A stretch of DNA of 64,000 nucleotides from Psychroflexus sp. MES1-P1E (GCF_002836055.1 NZ_PJBS01000158.1:1-64000); one strand, 5' to 3'; positions 12,498-21,379 are shown, counted from the first letter of the stretch. The notes: generated by a model not told the origin, from the sequence alone. A program made the numbers and translations.

Positions 12498-12665
12498 TTG
12501 AAAACGAAGACGTGTGCTATTTGTGGTCTCGATTTGGAAGTCTTGTATAGAATTCAGATCAAAAAGGGAAAAGCATGGCTATTCGCTTGCAAAACTTGTG
12601 TTGAAAAAAAACAGACTGAAACGCATTATAAATATGGGGGAACTTGGAAAGGCAAGAGACACTAG
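12498..12665 (+). CDS. Small zinc-ribbon protein (55 aa)
   Basis: A short frame starts at TTG 12498, right after an in-frame TAA, and ends at TAG 12663-12665. It reads LKTKTCAICGLDLEVLYRIQ, then GKAWLFACKTCVEKK, and ends YGGTWKGKRH. Two CxxC pairs (CAIC near residue 6, CKTC near 31) separated by about 22 residues make a treble-clef or zinc-ribbon fold likely. I recall comparable tiny proteins with a W..C..C and YGGTWKG ending in Bacteroidota, unverified. It lies 12 bases after the cupin gene on the same strand, so it may be the last gene of the purL transcript. The TTG start is the only near-standard start in frame. Confidence 0.65.
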   Translation: MKTKTCAICGLDLEVLYRIQIKKGKAWLFACKTCVEKKQTETHYKYGGTWKGKRH

Positions 12666-12980
12666 CGTATTCATATTTTATGATAATTTTTAGAATTATA
12701 GAGCCTTTCAGTTTTTAATTCGTAGATTGAATTTTTTACGTCAACACCTTGATAAAATTTGATTTATTCACTTTTTTATCAGTTTGTAAAAACGAGAAGC
12801 AATATAGTTATAAGTCTGATTTTCAAAAAAAATCAACTCATATATAAGAACAACTTGTTGTTATCTCTTCGCATGTCAATCCATTCGCGGTTGATGAAAT
12901 CATTTAAAATGTGAAAAGAAGTTTAATAAAATCCCCTATTACATTTTGGATTTTGTCTTTTCACAACCAGAAACCAAAAG
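12666..12980. other. Intergenic region upstream of the porin gene
   Basis: This is 315 bases of AT-rich sequence with no open frame or recognisable RNA. It probably carries the promoter of the porin/BCCT/Usp run, but no clean TTG-N19-TAnnTTTG pair could be picked out. Confidence 0.5.
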
Positions 12981-14114
12981 ATGAATAAAATATTACTCCT
13001 TATTTGGATTCCCTTTCTTACTTATAGCCAAGATAAACCTATTGTAAATATAGGTGGCGCCTTACGTTATAATTATCTGTACAGTTCCTGGAATTCTGAC
13101 CAAAAAGATATTGGAGGTGATTTTATCTATGATATTTTCCGAGTGAATGCAGAAGCAAGATACAAAGATGTGTATCTCAATGTTGAGTACCGAGAATATT
13201 CTGATTCCTTTGGGGGAGGTTTTTTAAAACAAGGTTGGATGGGATATTCGCTAAGCGAACAAGAAGATATTCAAATTGGCTTAACTCAAGTTCCCTTTGG
13301 GATTCAAACTTATAACTCCAATAATTGGTTTTTTAATTTGACCTATTATGTAGGTTTAGAAGACGACCATGATATGGGAATAAAATATATGAACATAGGA
13401 GATAAATTTGAATATCAGTTAGCTTTTTTCAAAAACTCAGAGTTGTTCGATTTAGGGGGCTCCAATGAAGTAAGCTCTAATCGGTATGCGTATGATATCG
13501 TAGGTAAAAATAAAGAAATCAATCAATTTAACGGAAAGTTTATTTACAAGACTGGAGAGGAGTTTAAGCATCGCATCGGTTTTTCTGCTCAGTATGGTGG
13601 CTTGTATAATATTGAGACTAAAGAAACTGGAAACCATCATGCTCTAGGGCTCCACCATGAGTTATCTTACAAACGCTGGAATTTAAAGACAGAGTTACTA
13701 ACAGTGGGTCACAATCCCATCAATGCGGATGGACAAAGCAGAGATATTGTTCGCATGGGAGCTTATGGATTTCCTTATGATATAGCTTCAGATTTTGAGA
13801 TGTATACCGCTGCCATTTCTTATGATCTCCCCGTTGATATTGGTCCCATAACCAACCTAAAATTTTACAATGACTTTGGGTACATGGATAAGAATGCTCA
13901 AGGTTTCAAAAACTCAGCTATGAATGTGACTGGCATGCTAGTGAGCGCAGGAGATGTATTTATTTATATAGATTACGCTGCTGGATATAACCACTCTTGG
14001 TTTGGTGGAGATTTCACTAACGAATTGGGGCAAGGCAAACCAAACTTAGGCTGGGAAGCAAGGTTCAATATAAATTTTGGGTATTACTTTTTAACGGATA
14101 ACAAATCCAGATAA
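12981..14114 (+). CDS. Outer-membrane porin-like beta-barrel protein
   Basis: A 377-aa exported protein: the signal peptide MNKILLLIWIPFLTYSQ is followed by alternating aromatic strands (ALRYNYLYSSWN, FRVNAEARYKDVYLNVEYREY, WGYSLS-type turns) and ends in a strand with aromatic residues (FNINFGYYF). It resembles the phosphate-selective porin O/P class as found in Bacteroidota, where the name says little about substrate. The BCCT carrier gene begins 120 bases downstream, on the same strand and with no strong terminator, so the barrel may admit the osmolyte that the carrier imports. That link is inference. Confidence 0.75.
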   Translation: MNKILLLIWIPFLTYSQDKPIVNIGGALRYNYLYSSWNSDQKDIGGDFIYDIFRVNAEARYKDVYLNVEYREYSDSFGGGFLKQGWMGYSLSEQEDIQIGLTQVPFGIQTYNSNNWFFNLTYYVGLEDDHDMGIKYMNIGDKFEYQLAFFKNSELFDLGGSNEVSSNRYAYDIVGKNKEINQFNGKFIYKTGEEFKHRIGFSAQYGGLYNIETKETGNHHALGLHHELSYKRWNLKTELLTVGHNPINADGQSRDIVRMGAYGFPYDIASDFEMYTAAISYDLPVDIGPITNLKFYNDFGYMDKNAQGFKNSAMNVTGMLVSAGDVFIYIDYAAGYNHSWFGGDFTNELGQGKPNLGWEARFNINFGYYFLTDNKSR

Positions 14115-14130
14115 TTCATAAAATAAAGAA

Positions 14131-14152
14131 CCTCTAGGGCAAGCCCATGAGG
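14131..14152 (+). promoter_or_regulatory. Intercistronic hairpin between porin and BCCT genes
   Basis: CCTCTAGGGC and GCCCATGAGG pair with a two-base internal mismatch and an AA loop. No T run follows, so mRNA processing or protection fits better than termination. A second small hairpin (TTCGAG/CTCGAA) lies at 14180-14198. Such pairs often set unequal expression of porin and carrier; this is inference. Confidence 0.45.
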
Positions 14153-14234
14153 AGTGAATTAAGAAACCAATTATAAAAATTCGAGAAAAGCCCTCGAAAA
14201 ATAAAACCTTCAGAGAGGGATTAAAATAAAAATT

Positions 14235-15851
14235 ATGTCAGAAAAAGTTACTAGAAGTGATGAAAAGAAATCCATCTTTGGACTTGAGGTCAACGGTCCT
14301 GTCTTTTTTTCTTCCATAATTTTGATCACCATAGGAATTGCTCTAACTCTGATTTATAAGGAATCTACTGAAGGGTTTTTTAGCAGTGTTCAAAACCAAG
14401 TGGCAGAGTATGGCGGCTGGTTATTTGTATTTAGCGTAAATTTCATCTTAATCTTTGTTATTTACATAGCCTTTAGCAAGTTTGGTAAGATAAGGCTTGG
14501 AGGAAAAGACGCTGAACCAGAGTTTAAGACCATGTCCTGGTTCTCAATGCTATTTAGCGCTGGTATGGGAATAGGTCTTTTATTTTGGAGTGTCGCCGAA
14601 CCGGTAACCCATTTTGGCGCACCTCCTAATGCTGATGCAGATACAATTGCAGCAGCCAGGGAAGCCATGAATTTTAGTTTTCTACACTGGGGATTTCACC
14701 CCTGGGCTATTTATGCTTTAGTAGGTTTAGCCTTAGCTTTTTTCACCTATTCTAGAGGTTTACCACTAACGATAAGAAGTGTTTTTTATCCTTTTTTAGG
14801 CGATAAAATCTATGGAATTATAGGAGATATTATTGATATTTTCGCAGTCTTAGCCACGTTATTTGGTCTGGCAACATCACTTGGATTTGGGGTACAACAA
14901 GTAGCAGCAGGCTTAGAACAGGTCTTCGGATTAAGTAGTGGAACTACTACCCAAGTATTGCTTATTACAGGTATTACCTTAGTCGCAACAATTTCGGTGG
15001 TTCTTGGAGTCGACAAAGGAGTTAAGGTGTTAAGTGAGTGGAATATCAGGATAGCCGTTTTACTGTTGGTTTTAGTTTTAATCTTAGGCCCTACCCTTTT
15101 TATTTTTGAAAGTTATTTTGAAAATTTAGGAAATTATTTTACTAGTGTAGTAGAAATCTCACTTTGGAATGAAAGTTATACCGGAGGAGATTGGCAAAAT
15201 AACTGGACAATTTTTTATTGGGGTTGGTGGATATCATGGTCTCCTTTTGTTGGAACCTTTATTGCCAGGATTTCCAAAGGGAGGACGATTAAAGAATTTA
15301 TCCTTGGAGTATTGATAGTTCCTACCTTAATTACATTTTTTTGGATTACAGCTTTTGGAAGTTCTGCATTAGATATGATTATGAATGGTAACGATGCGAT
15401 TTCCATAGCGGTAGATAACGATGTATCCACAGCCTTATTCGTCTTTTTTGAGGACTTCCCTTTTACAATGGCTCTTAATGTCGTTGCTATTATTTTGATC
15501 ATGGGCTTTTTTATAACCTCTTCAGATTCAGGATCTCTAGTTATAGATAACCTTACCTCTGGTGGTAAAATTGACGCCCCTGTGGGACAACGAATCTTTT
15601 GGGCGATTACCGAAGGAGTTGTTGCAGCAGTCCTACTCATAGGAGGTGGACTTGGGGCACTTCAAACTGCAGCAATTGCTTCTGGATTGCCTTTTGCCAT
15701 CATCCTCCTTATCATGTGCTATTCCTTGTACAAAGGATTAAAAGATGAGGTCAAAAAACACGAACGCTACAAAGAGGATGTACAGAAAGAAGATTACGAA
15801 GAAATTGTAAGAAAAATTATCAAAAAACGCAATAAAAATGAATCATTATGA
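14235..15851 (+). CDS. BCCT-family betaine/choline/carnitine transporter
   Basis: The protein is 538 aa with about twelve hydrophobic helices. It carries family landmarks: MSWFSMLFSAGMGIGLLFWSVAEP in the third-fourth helix region, SFLHWGFHPWAIYA, and the signature GWWISWSPFVGTFIARISKG, with the tryptophan box that binds quaternary amines. Members import glycine betaine, choline or carnitine using sodium or proton gradients, mainly for osmoprotection. The charged C-terminal tail (KKHERYKEDVQKEDYEE...) could act in osmosensing as in BetP, though that is not shown here. The stop codon overlaps the start of the stress-protein gene (ATGA), so translation is coupled. Exact substrate not determinable. 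Confidence 0.92.
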   Translation: MSEKVTRSDEKKSIFGLEVNGPVFFSSIILITIGIALTLIYKESTEGFFSSVQNQVAEYGGWLFVFSVNFILIFVIYIAFSKFGKIRLGGKDAEPEFKTMSWFSMLFSAGMGIGLLFWSVAEPVTHFGAPPNADADTIAAAREAMNFSFLHWGFHPWAIYALVGLALAFFTYSRGLPLTIRSVFYPFLGDKIYGIIGDIIDIFAVLATLFGLATSLGFGVQQVAAGLEQVFGLSSGTTTQVLLITGITLVATISVVLGVDKGVKVLSEWNIRIAVLLLVLVLILGPTLFIFESYFENLGNYFTSVVEISLWNESYTGGDWQNNWTIFYWGWWISWSPFVGTFIARISKGRTIKEFILGVLIVPTLITFFWITAFGSSALDMIMNGNDAISIAVDNDVSTALFVFFEDFPFTMALNVVAIILIMGFFITSSDSGSLVIDNLTSGGKIDAPVGQRIFWAITEGVVAAVLLIGGGLGALQTAAIASGLPFAIILLIMCYSLYKGLKDEVKKHERYKEDVQKEDYEEIVRKIIKKRNKNESL

Positions 15852-16720
15852 GGACATTAAATAAAGTGCTAGTCGGTTTAGACTTATCTGATATTGACCA
15901 ACAATTAATCGCCTACAGTTCTTTTTTTACTGAATTAACCGATGTTAAAAAAGTTTATTTTGTTCATAATATTAAGCGATATGAAATATCCGAAGTCCTT
16001 GAAAAGGAAATCGAAAATGTAGATCTAGAAAGCATTATTACCGATGAACTTAAGGACATGATACAAGCACACTTTACAGCAAAAGTAGAATGGGAAGTGC
16101 TTATTTCTGATGATCCTTATACAGAATCCTTAATGAGCTATATCGTGAATAAATACAGTATCGACTTGCTTATTTTAGGAAATAAGAACAATGAAAACGG
16201 CTCCGGCACTCTCGGGTTTAAACTACTAAGAACCATAAAATGTCAATTTTTATGGGTTCCTTCCACTATGGAAACAAAATTGAAAAAAGTGTGGATTGGT
16301 ACAGATTTTTCTAATGCTTCAAAAAAATGCTTTTCATTTGCTGAGTATATTCAATCAAAACAGAATTTTAATTTGGAGGCCGTCCATGTGTATAGTTTGC
16401 CTATGCATTTTTCTCCCTACGTCTCAGACTCAAAAATAGAGCCTAAACTGAGTCGCTATGTAGACAAAAGGTTCGATCAATTTCTCAATAAAATGAATTA
16501 CTCTGGAGAAGTCAAACAATATAAAATATTGGGGCGAGAAGCTAATATTGCTTCTAAATTAAAAAATGAAGCTTATAAAAATGATGTCGATTTGTTGATG
16601 GTCGCCGACAAAGGCTCCAATACTTTTTCAAAGCTCACCTTAGGGAGCATTACGGAGGATTTATTCAATAGAGATCTTAAGATTCCTTTACTTATTGTAA
16701 AAGATTATGTTGGCAATTAA
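15848..16720 (+). CDS. Tandem universal stress protein
   Basis: The protein is 290 aa with two UspA-type domains in a row. The first is about residues 1-140 (VLVGLDLSDIDQ, then DLLILGNKNNENGSGTLG). The second is about 145-290 (VWIGTDFSNASKK, then DLLMVADKGSNTFSKLTLGSITEDLF, close to the ATP-binding G-x2-G-x9-G-S/T pattern). No signal or membrane segment, so cytosolic. The start overlaps the BCCT stop by four bases. Two-domain Usp proteins are often linked to carriers and may regulate them; here the coupling suggests control of osmolyte uptake, which is inference. Confidence 0.88.
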   Translation: MRTLNKVLVGLDLSDIDQQLIAYSSFFTELTDVKKVYFVHNIKRYEISEVLEKEIENVDLESIITDELKDMIQAHFTAKVEWEVLISDDPYTESLMSYIVNKYSIDLLILGNKNNENGSGTLGFKLLRTIKCQFLWVPSTMETKLKKVWIGTDFSNASKKCFSFAEYIQSKQNFNLEAVHVYSLPMHFSPYVSDSKIEPKLSRYVDKRFDQFLNKMNYSGEVKQYKILGREANIASKLKNEAYKNDVDLLMVADKGSNTFSKLTLGSITEDLFNRDLKIPLLIVKDYVGN

Positions 16721-17023
16721 AAAATAATAAATACATCTCCTTAGCAAAATTATTTAGCTTCTTGGGCTGTTTACAGGTTTAAAGCTTTTCTATAGCTTGC
16801 CAAATTTTAAGTTCTCAGGGACCTATGTTTAAAAAACAAACCAAGTAGATTCTGCAATCCTAGTATCTGCTCGAGAGGAAGCTTCCAAAATTGGACTTCA
16901 AGTTCTAATACCATTTAAATAGTTAATGTCGCTATTTTTGTTTTTGCTTTATATTGTAAACCTTATGAATTCTAGATAATAGAAAGTGTGTTTGAACTGA
17001 AATCACTTCGAAAAAAGCAATGA

Positions 17024-17236
17024 AGTCATAGGCTTGAGAAACAAATAATCTGGCTAGAATCTATCCTTACCAAGCGTTTTAAAACTAGAGACGAACTTAC
17101 AGATTATTTAAACATTAGTGCAAGAACCCAACAGCGTTGGACTAAAAAAATGTAGCCTTAGGAATAAAAGGTTTATTTACTGATCAACCTAAAATTAGTT
17201 CGTATTATTCTTTTCTCAAAACAACAATTAATCGGT
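17024..17236 (+). pseudogene. Remnant of a transposase-type helix-turn-helix region
   Basis: One frame reads IIWLESILTKRFKTRDELTD, then YLNISARTQQRWTKK, and hits a stop at 17153. Moving one base within an A7 run at 17144-17150 continues it as NVALGIKGLFTDQPKISSYY up to a stop near 17236. The shape (an ELTDYL..S.RT.QRW helix-turn-helix followed by GLFTDQPK) resembles the amino-terminal DNA-binding part of some transposases. No start codon or catalytic domain is visible. The reading as a frameshifted fragment is inference. Confidence 0.45.
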
Positions 17237-17314
17237 ATTGAATTCGGATTTTCTTACCATAATTTGAATCCTTAATAGTTGTATAATATTACTTTCACAA
17301 ATTAAGAATTTTTG

Positions 17315-17322
17315 TAATTTTG
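17315..17322 (+). promoter_or_regulatory. Candidate -7 element, possibly giving a leaderless mRNA
   Basis: TAATTTTG fits TAnnTTTG and ends four bases before the GTG start of the next gene. If used, transcription would begin at or very near that start codon. Confidence 0.4.
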
Positions 17323-17326
17323 TATT

Positions 17327-17743
17327 GTGAAATATACATATACGCATAAGACCATTTCTATTGCATTATCACTTTTGGTGCTGTTTTCGACATTATCATT
17401 AACGATAGAGAAGCATTTTTGTGGAGACGTTTTAATTGATGTGTCTATATTTTCTGAGAGTGAAAAATGTGGAGATGCAGAATTTTCTAAACAAAAGCAA
17501 GCCGATAACATAAAAATAAATTGTTGCAAAGATGAAATTGATCTGATTGAGGGACTTTCTGAAGTTACCTTAAAGTCATTTGAAGATTTAGAAACAATTC
17601 AACAAAATGTTTTATTTGCTTATACCTATTCCTACATCCGTCTTATTGCAGATTTGCCAACTTTGCTTGTTCCGCATAAAGATTATTTCCCACCAGTACT
17701 CATCGAAGACATTCAGGTGTTAGATGAAACTTACCTTATTTGA
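17327..17743 (+). CDS. HYC_CC_PP family protein
   Basis: The protein is 138 aa. The amino end SIALSLLVLFSTLSLTIEKHFCGD combines a membrane or signal segment with an H-x-C motif (HFC). A CC pair follows (KINCCKDEI), and a proline pair with conserved tail comes near the end (YFPPVLIEDIQVLDETYLI). These three motifs define the HYC_CC_PP family of Bacteroidota. Its members are exported or anchored and usually sit before a TonB receptor and an HMA protein, as here. The role is unproven; the paired cysteines and histidine suggest metal binding. A GTG start at 17327 is the only option near the hydrophobic segment. Confidence 0.85.
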   Translation: MKYTYTHKTISIALSLLVLFSTLSLTIEKHFCGDVLIDVSIFSESEKCGDAEFSKQKQADNIKINCCKDEIDLIEGLSEVTLKSFEDLETIQQNVLFAYTYSYIRLIADLPTLLVPHKDYFPPVLIEDIQVLDETYLI

Positions 17744-17815
17744 TTTAGTAACGACCCTTAGTTAGAAAAGAAGCACACATTTATGTGCTAATAGTCATAC
17801 CTATAAATCAAATAA

Positions 17816-20053
17816 ATGAAAAAATATTTAATATTAAGTTTTATGTTTTTGTCGCTAATAGTAACCGCGCAAGAACAACTAAAAGGTGTTGTTTTAGAAA
17901 CAAGTACAGGGAAAGAACTGCCTTTGTCAGGCGCGAGTGTGTATTGGTTAGATTCATCGGTTGGCGTTATTACTGGTGAAGATGGTATATTTTCATTGCC
18001 TTACAAATTTTCGTATAGTAAATTAGTTATAAGTTACATTGGCTTTAAAACGGACACTATTTCCGCAACAGAAAACAAGTACATCAAGCATGTTCTGCAA
18101 GTTAATAATGATTTAGACGCCGTTATTCTGACATCTAGAAAACAAGCCACTGTAAAATCTTATATTCAGGCTACAAACACCTTTACGGTTACAAGTACGG
18201 AATTGCTAAAGGCAGCATGTTGTAATTTGGCAGAGAGTTTCGAAACAAATCCCTCTATTGATGTTAATTTTGCAGATGCTGTTACAGGAACACGACAAAT
18301 TAAAATGCTAGGTTTAACCACACCCTATATTTTAATTGCTACTGAAAATATACCTGCAATTCGTGGTGCGTCACAAGCTTTTGGATTGAGTTTTATTCCC
18401 GGTACGTGGGTGGAAAGCATTCAGATAACAAAAGGAACCGGTAGTGTTGTTAATGGTTTTGAAAGCATTGCAGGCCAAATTAATGTGGAGATGGTTAAAC
18501 CCACTACGGATGATAGGATTTTTGTAAATCTGTACGCCGCCACAAATGAACGGGTAGAATTAAATACACATTTTAATACCGAGGTATCTGATAAATGGAG
18601 TACTGGGCTGTATTTACATGGCAATACACAACAACAAAAACACGATGTTAATGATGATGGCTTTTTAGATATGCCACTTTACAATCAAATTAATGTGATG
18701 AACCGCTGGCAATACACCAACTTAGAAAAAGGTGTTATAAGTTTTATAAATTTAAGATATCTTAATGATGAAAAACAAGCTGGACAAGTCGCCTTTAATA
18801 CTGATACAGATAAACTAACCACAAACAATTGGGGAAGCCAAATTAATACCGAACGTTTTGAAGTCAGTACCAAGCTAGGTTACGTAAATCCTGAAATTCC
18901 GTATCAAAGTATCGGATTTCAAACAGCGTTTAGCCACCATAAACAAGACTCTTATTTTGGGTTAAATATGTATGACATTCAGCACACTAGTTTTTACTCT
19001 AATGTGATGTACAATACTATTATTTCAGACTCGCGTCACAAAATAAAAACAGGTTTAAGTTTTACGTATGATCAGTTTGAAGAGCTTGTAAAAACTCAGA
19101 ATTTTGAACGTATAGAGAATTCTTTTGGTGGTTTTTTTGAATATGCTTATGACGATTTAGATAAACTCACAATGACCGCTGGTGTTCGTGTTGATCAAAA
19201 CAATAAACTAGGCCTTTTTGTAACCCCTAGGTTACATGCACGATACACGCCTTGGGGAAAATCTGCCTTTAGAGCATCCATAGGTCGCGGTAAACGAAGT
19301 GCTAATATTTTTGCTGAAAATCTGAATTTGTTTGCAAGTTCAAGACAGATTAATATTCTAAACGACGGAGGAAAGATTTACGGATTAGACCCAGAAATAG
19401 CCTGGAATTATGGTGTGAGTTATCTTGAAGGTTTTAATTTATTTGAAAGAAATGCTGACGTCACGTTTGATTTTTACCGAACCGATTTCCAAAATCAAGT
19501 GGTTGTAGATTGGGAAAATCCTTTTGAAATTAATTTTTATAATCTTGAAGGGCAAAGTTTTGCGAATAGTTTTCAGTTTGAATTTAATCACAATACTTTT
19601 GAAGGTTTCGATTTACGATTGGCTTACAAATACTACGATATCCAAACTGATTTCAATAGTGGTCGTTTAGAAAAACCCTTAATACCAAAACACCGGTTGT
19701 TCGCAAATGCGGGTTATGAAACGCATCGGACGGATAAAGGAACACAGTGGAAGTTTGATGCGACATACAACTGGATAAGTGCACAGCGCTTTCCGAGTAC
19801 AGATTTAAGCGCGCCACAATTTCAGTTAGACGATTTTTCGCCAACCATAGGAACGTTAAATTTACAAGTCACTAAGGTGTTTTCACCAAAATTTGAAGCC
19901 TATTTAGGTGGAGAAAATGTAACCAATGTGCGTCAGCCAAACCCAATAATTAGTGCAGACAATCCTTTTGATTCAAATTTTGATAGTAATTTTGTGTATG
20001 GTCCAATTTTTGGAAGTTTGTATTATGCAGGGTTGCGTTATAAAATAAAGTGA
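17816..20053 (+). CDS. TonB-dependent receptor, probably for a metal or metal complex
   Basis: The protein is 745 aa. A signal peptide (MKKYLILSFMFLSLIVTAQ) leads to a carboxypeptidase-regulatory-like domain, about residues 20-100 (LKGVVLETSTGKELPLSGAS... ISYIGFKTDT). A plug domain follows, about 110-235, and a 22-strand barrel ends in YYAGLRYKIK. The plug contains an unusual LLKAACCNLAESFETNPS segment with adjacent cysteines, then TRQIKMLGLTTPYILIATEN and SIAGQINVE. Flanking genes (HYC_CC_PP protein upstream, HMA-domain protein downstream) point to a metal ligand, copper or similar being the usual guess; this is inference. It starts 72 bases after the upstream gene and likely shares its transcript. 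Confidence 0.9.
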   Translation: MKKYLILSFMFLSLIVTAQEQLKGVVLETSTGKELPLSGASVYWLDSSVGVITGEDGIFSLPYKFSYSKLVISYIGFKTDTISATENKYIKHVLQVNNDLDAVILTSRKQATVKSYIQATNTFTVTSTELLKAACCNLAESFETNPSIDVNFADAVTGTRQIKMLGLTTPYILIATENIPAIRGASQAFGLSFIPGTWVESIQITKGTGSVVNGFESIAGQINVEMVKPTTDDRIFVNLYAATNERVELNTHFNTEVSDKWSTGLYLHGNTQQQKHDVNDDGFLDMPLYNQINVMNRWQYTNLEKGVISFINLRYLNDEKQAGQVAFNTDTDKLTTNNWGSQINTERFEVSTKLGYVNPEIPYQSIGFQTAFSHHKQDSYFGLNMYDIQHTSFYSNVMYNTIISDSRHKIKTGLSFTYDQFEELVKTQNFERIENSFGGFFEYAYDDLDKLTMTAGVRVDQNNKLGLFVTPRLHARYTPWGKSAFRASIGRGKRSANIFAENLNLFASSRQINILNDGGKIYGLDPEIAWNYGVSYLEGFNLFERNADVTFDFYRTDFQNQVVVDWENPFEINFYNLEGQSFANSFQFEFNHNTFEGFDLRLAYKYYDIQTDFNSGRLEKPLIPKHRLFANAGYETHRTDKGTQWKFDATYNWISAQRFPSTDLSAPQFQLDDFSPTIGTLNLQVTKVFSPKFEAYLGGENVTNVRQPNPIISADNPFDSNFDSNFVYGPIFGSLYYAGLRYKIK

Positions 20054-20222
20054 CCAAGTCCTGCGAAGGCAAAAATCTTATAATTAATAATTAAAATATC
20101 TGCTTGTTTGAGCGTAGTCTAGAACTATTTTAGGTATCGATTTCGCTTGAAAAAACAGAGAAGTAAAATAACCATAAAATAGAATTTCACTAAATGAGAT
20201 CCTAAAATAAATTCAGAATAAA

Positions 20223-20591
20223 ATGAAAAAAATAATTGTATTAGTACTATTAAGTTTCGGAATGTTTGCATTCTCACAAAACAAAAATGCACGCGTTTCT
20301 ATGGAAGTAGATGGGATTTGCGGCATGTGTAAAGAGCGTATTGAAAAAGCAGCTATTAGAACCAAAGGCGTTAAATCTGCCGTTTGGAATGTGGATACAC
20401 ATGAGTTAAAACTCATTTTTGACGAGCGTAAAACCAATATAACAACAATTTCTAAATGTCTAGCTGCAGTTGGTCACGACACGAAAGAAATTAAAGCAAC
20501 AGAGGAACAATACAATTCTGTACACCCATGTTGTAAGTATCGCGATGAAGAAGTTGTGAAAGACCATGAAGGTGAGAATAAAAAACAATAA
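20223..20591 (+). CDS. Periplasmic heavy-metal-associated (HMA) domain protein
   Basis: The protein is 122 aa. The signal peptide MKKIIVLVLLSFGMFAFSQ is followed by one HMA/MerP-like fold: metal-binding GICGMCKERIEKA (CxxC near residue 38), then GVKSAVWNVDTHELKL and ISKCLAAVGHDTKE. After the fold come HPCCKYRDEE, a second cysteine pair with a neighbouring histidine, and a charged tail. It probably carries a soft metal ion in the periplasm and works with the TonB receptor encoded 170 bases upstream. The extra HPCC motif is not part of the standard fold and echoes the CC pairs in its two neighbours. Confidence 0.88.
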   Translation: MKKIIVLVLLSFGMFAFSQNKNARVSMEVDGICGMCKERIEKAAIRTKGVKSAVWNVDTHELKLIFDERKTNITTISKCLAAVGHDTKEIKATEEQYNSVHPCCKYRDEEVVKDHEGENKKQ

Positions 20592-20889
20592 ATAATTTTA
20601 TAACCCTTTTTGTAACTGATAAGTACCAAGTTTCAGGTGGTTATTTTAGGAATTCCTTAAGTTACTACTATTTTAATTGCCTTATTTATAAGATTTTGCT
20701 CCTGTTCTTTTTCAAATTTGAAAAACATTGATTTTATCCATATCAGTTAACAACTTTTTTTGTGTTCTTGATAACTCCTGGTTTTTCACACTGCTATTTC
20801 AGCTGTATTGTAGGTACTTTGAATACTACTATTTTCGTCAATAAAGCCAATATCAAGAGTTGTATGCGACGTTTACTTCTCTCGCTAGA

Positions 20890-21339
20890 CCAGTAAATGA
20901 AGTTGAAGGCTTGGCAAAATAGGACCAAGAATTGATCCAAGAAAATCAAGGATTAATTAAAGAGAACCGGGGTATCATAAAGCAAAATCAGCTACTTTAA
21001 AAAGAAAATAGGTAGTTGAAGGATAAATTATATACCTACAAAAATCCAAAAAACAATCGCAACAGCTCTATGCTCACTTCAAAGGATGAAAACCATCCTA
21101 AACAAAATCAAAGTTTGCGCAAATCATCTGATCGAAAAATAGGCGGTCAAAAAAAACGAAAAGGTAAAATTTTAGAGATGACAACTCATCCAAATGAGAT
21201 TATAGAATTAGTACCCGATTAGTGTACTTCTTGTGGAAACGCATTAGGGGACTTTTCTACACAGAAAGAACAATCCCGTCAAATAGTTGATATTCCCCCT
21301 ATCAAGGCTGTTTTAAAGAGGTGTCCAGTATGTTTCTAA
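20890..21339 (+). pseudogene. IS66-family transposase fragment (amino end)
   Basis: One frame interrupted by several stops reads DQELIQENQGLIKENRGIIK, then LKDKLYTYKNPKNNRNSSM, then SLRKSSDRKIGGQKKRKGKI, then EMTTHPNEIIELVPD, and after a stop CTSCGNALGDF, SRQIVDIPPIKAVLKRCPVC. This is the leucine-zipper-like leader, the NSSKPPS-like segment and the zinc-finger domain of IS66 TnpC transposases. The catalytic DDE domain is missing. In-frame stops occur at 20920, 20998, 21013 and 21220, so it is dead. Confidence 0.85.
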
Positions 21340-21379
21340 CAAAATGACAAACCTCTACACCTTTAATCTTAAATTAACA

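Larger units (their letters stand above)
16721..17326. other. Gene-poor stretch with decayed coding traces
   Basis: No intact gene is seen. The first about 250 bases hold nothing recognisable. The stretch 17024-17236 translates in pieces into a DNA-binding remnant (listed separately), and the last bases carry a candidate -7 element next to the following gene. Confidence 0.5.

Noticed and set aside
15215-15640. 141-codon open frame antisense to the BCCT gene
   Set aside because: It is opposite a well-supported membrane-protein gene with no independent start signal or recognisable domain.
16721-17000. Small RNA or riboswitch before the metal module
   Set aside because: No strong stem followed by a T run and no recognisable aptamer could be found by eye.
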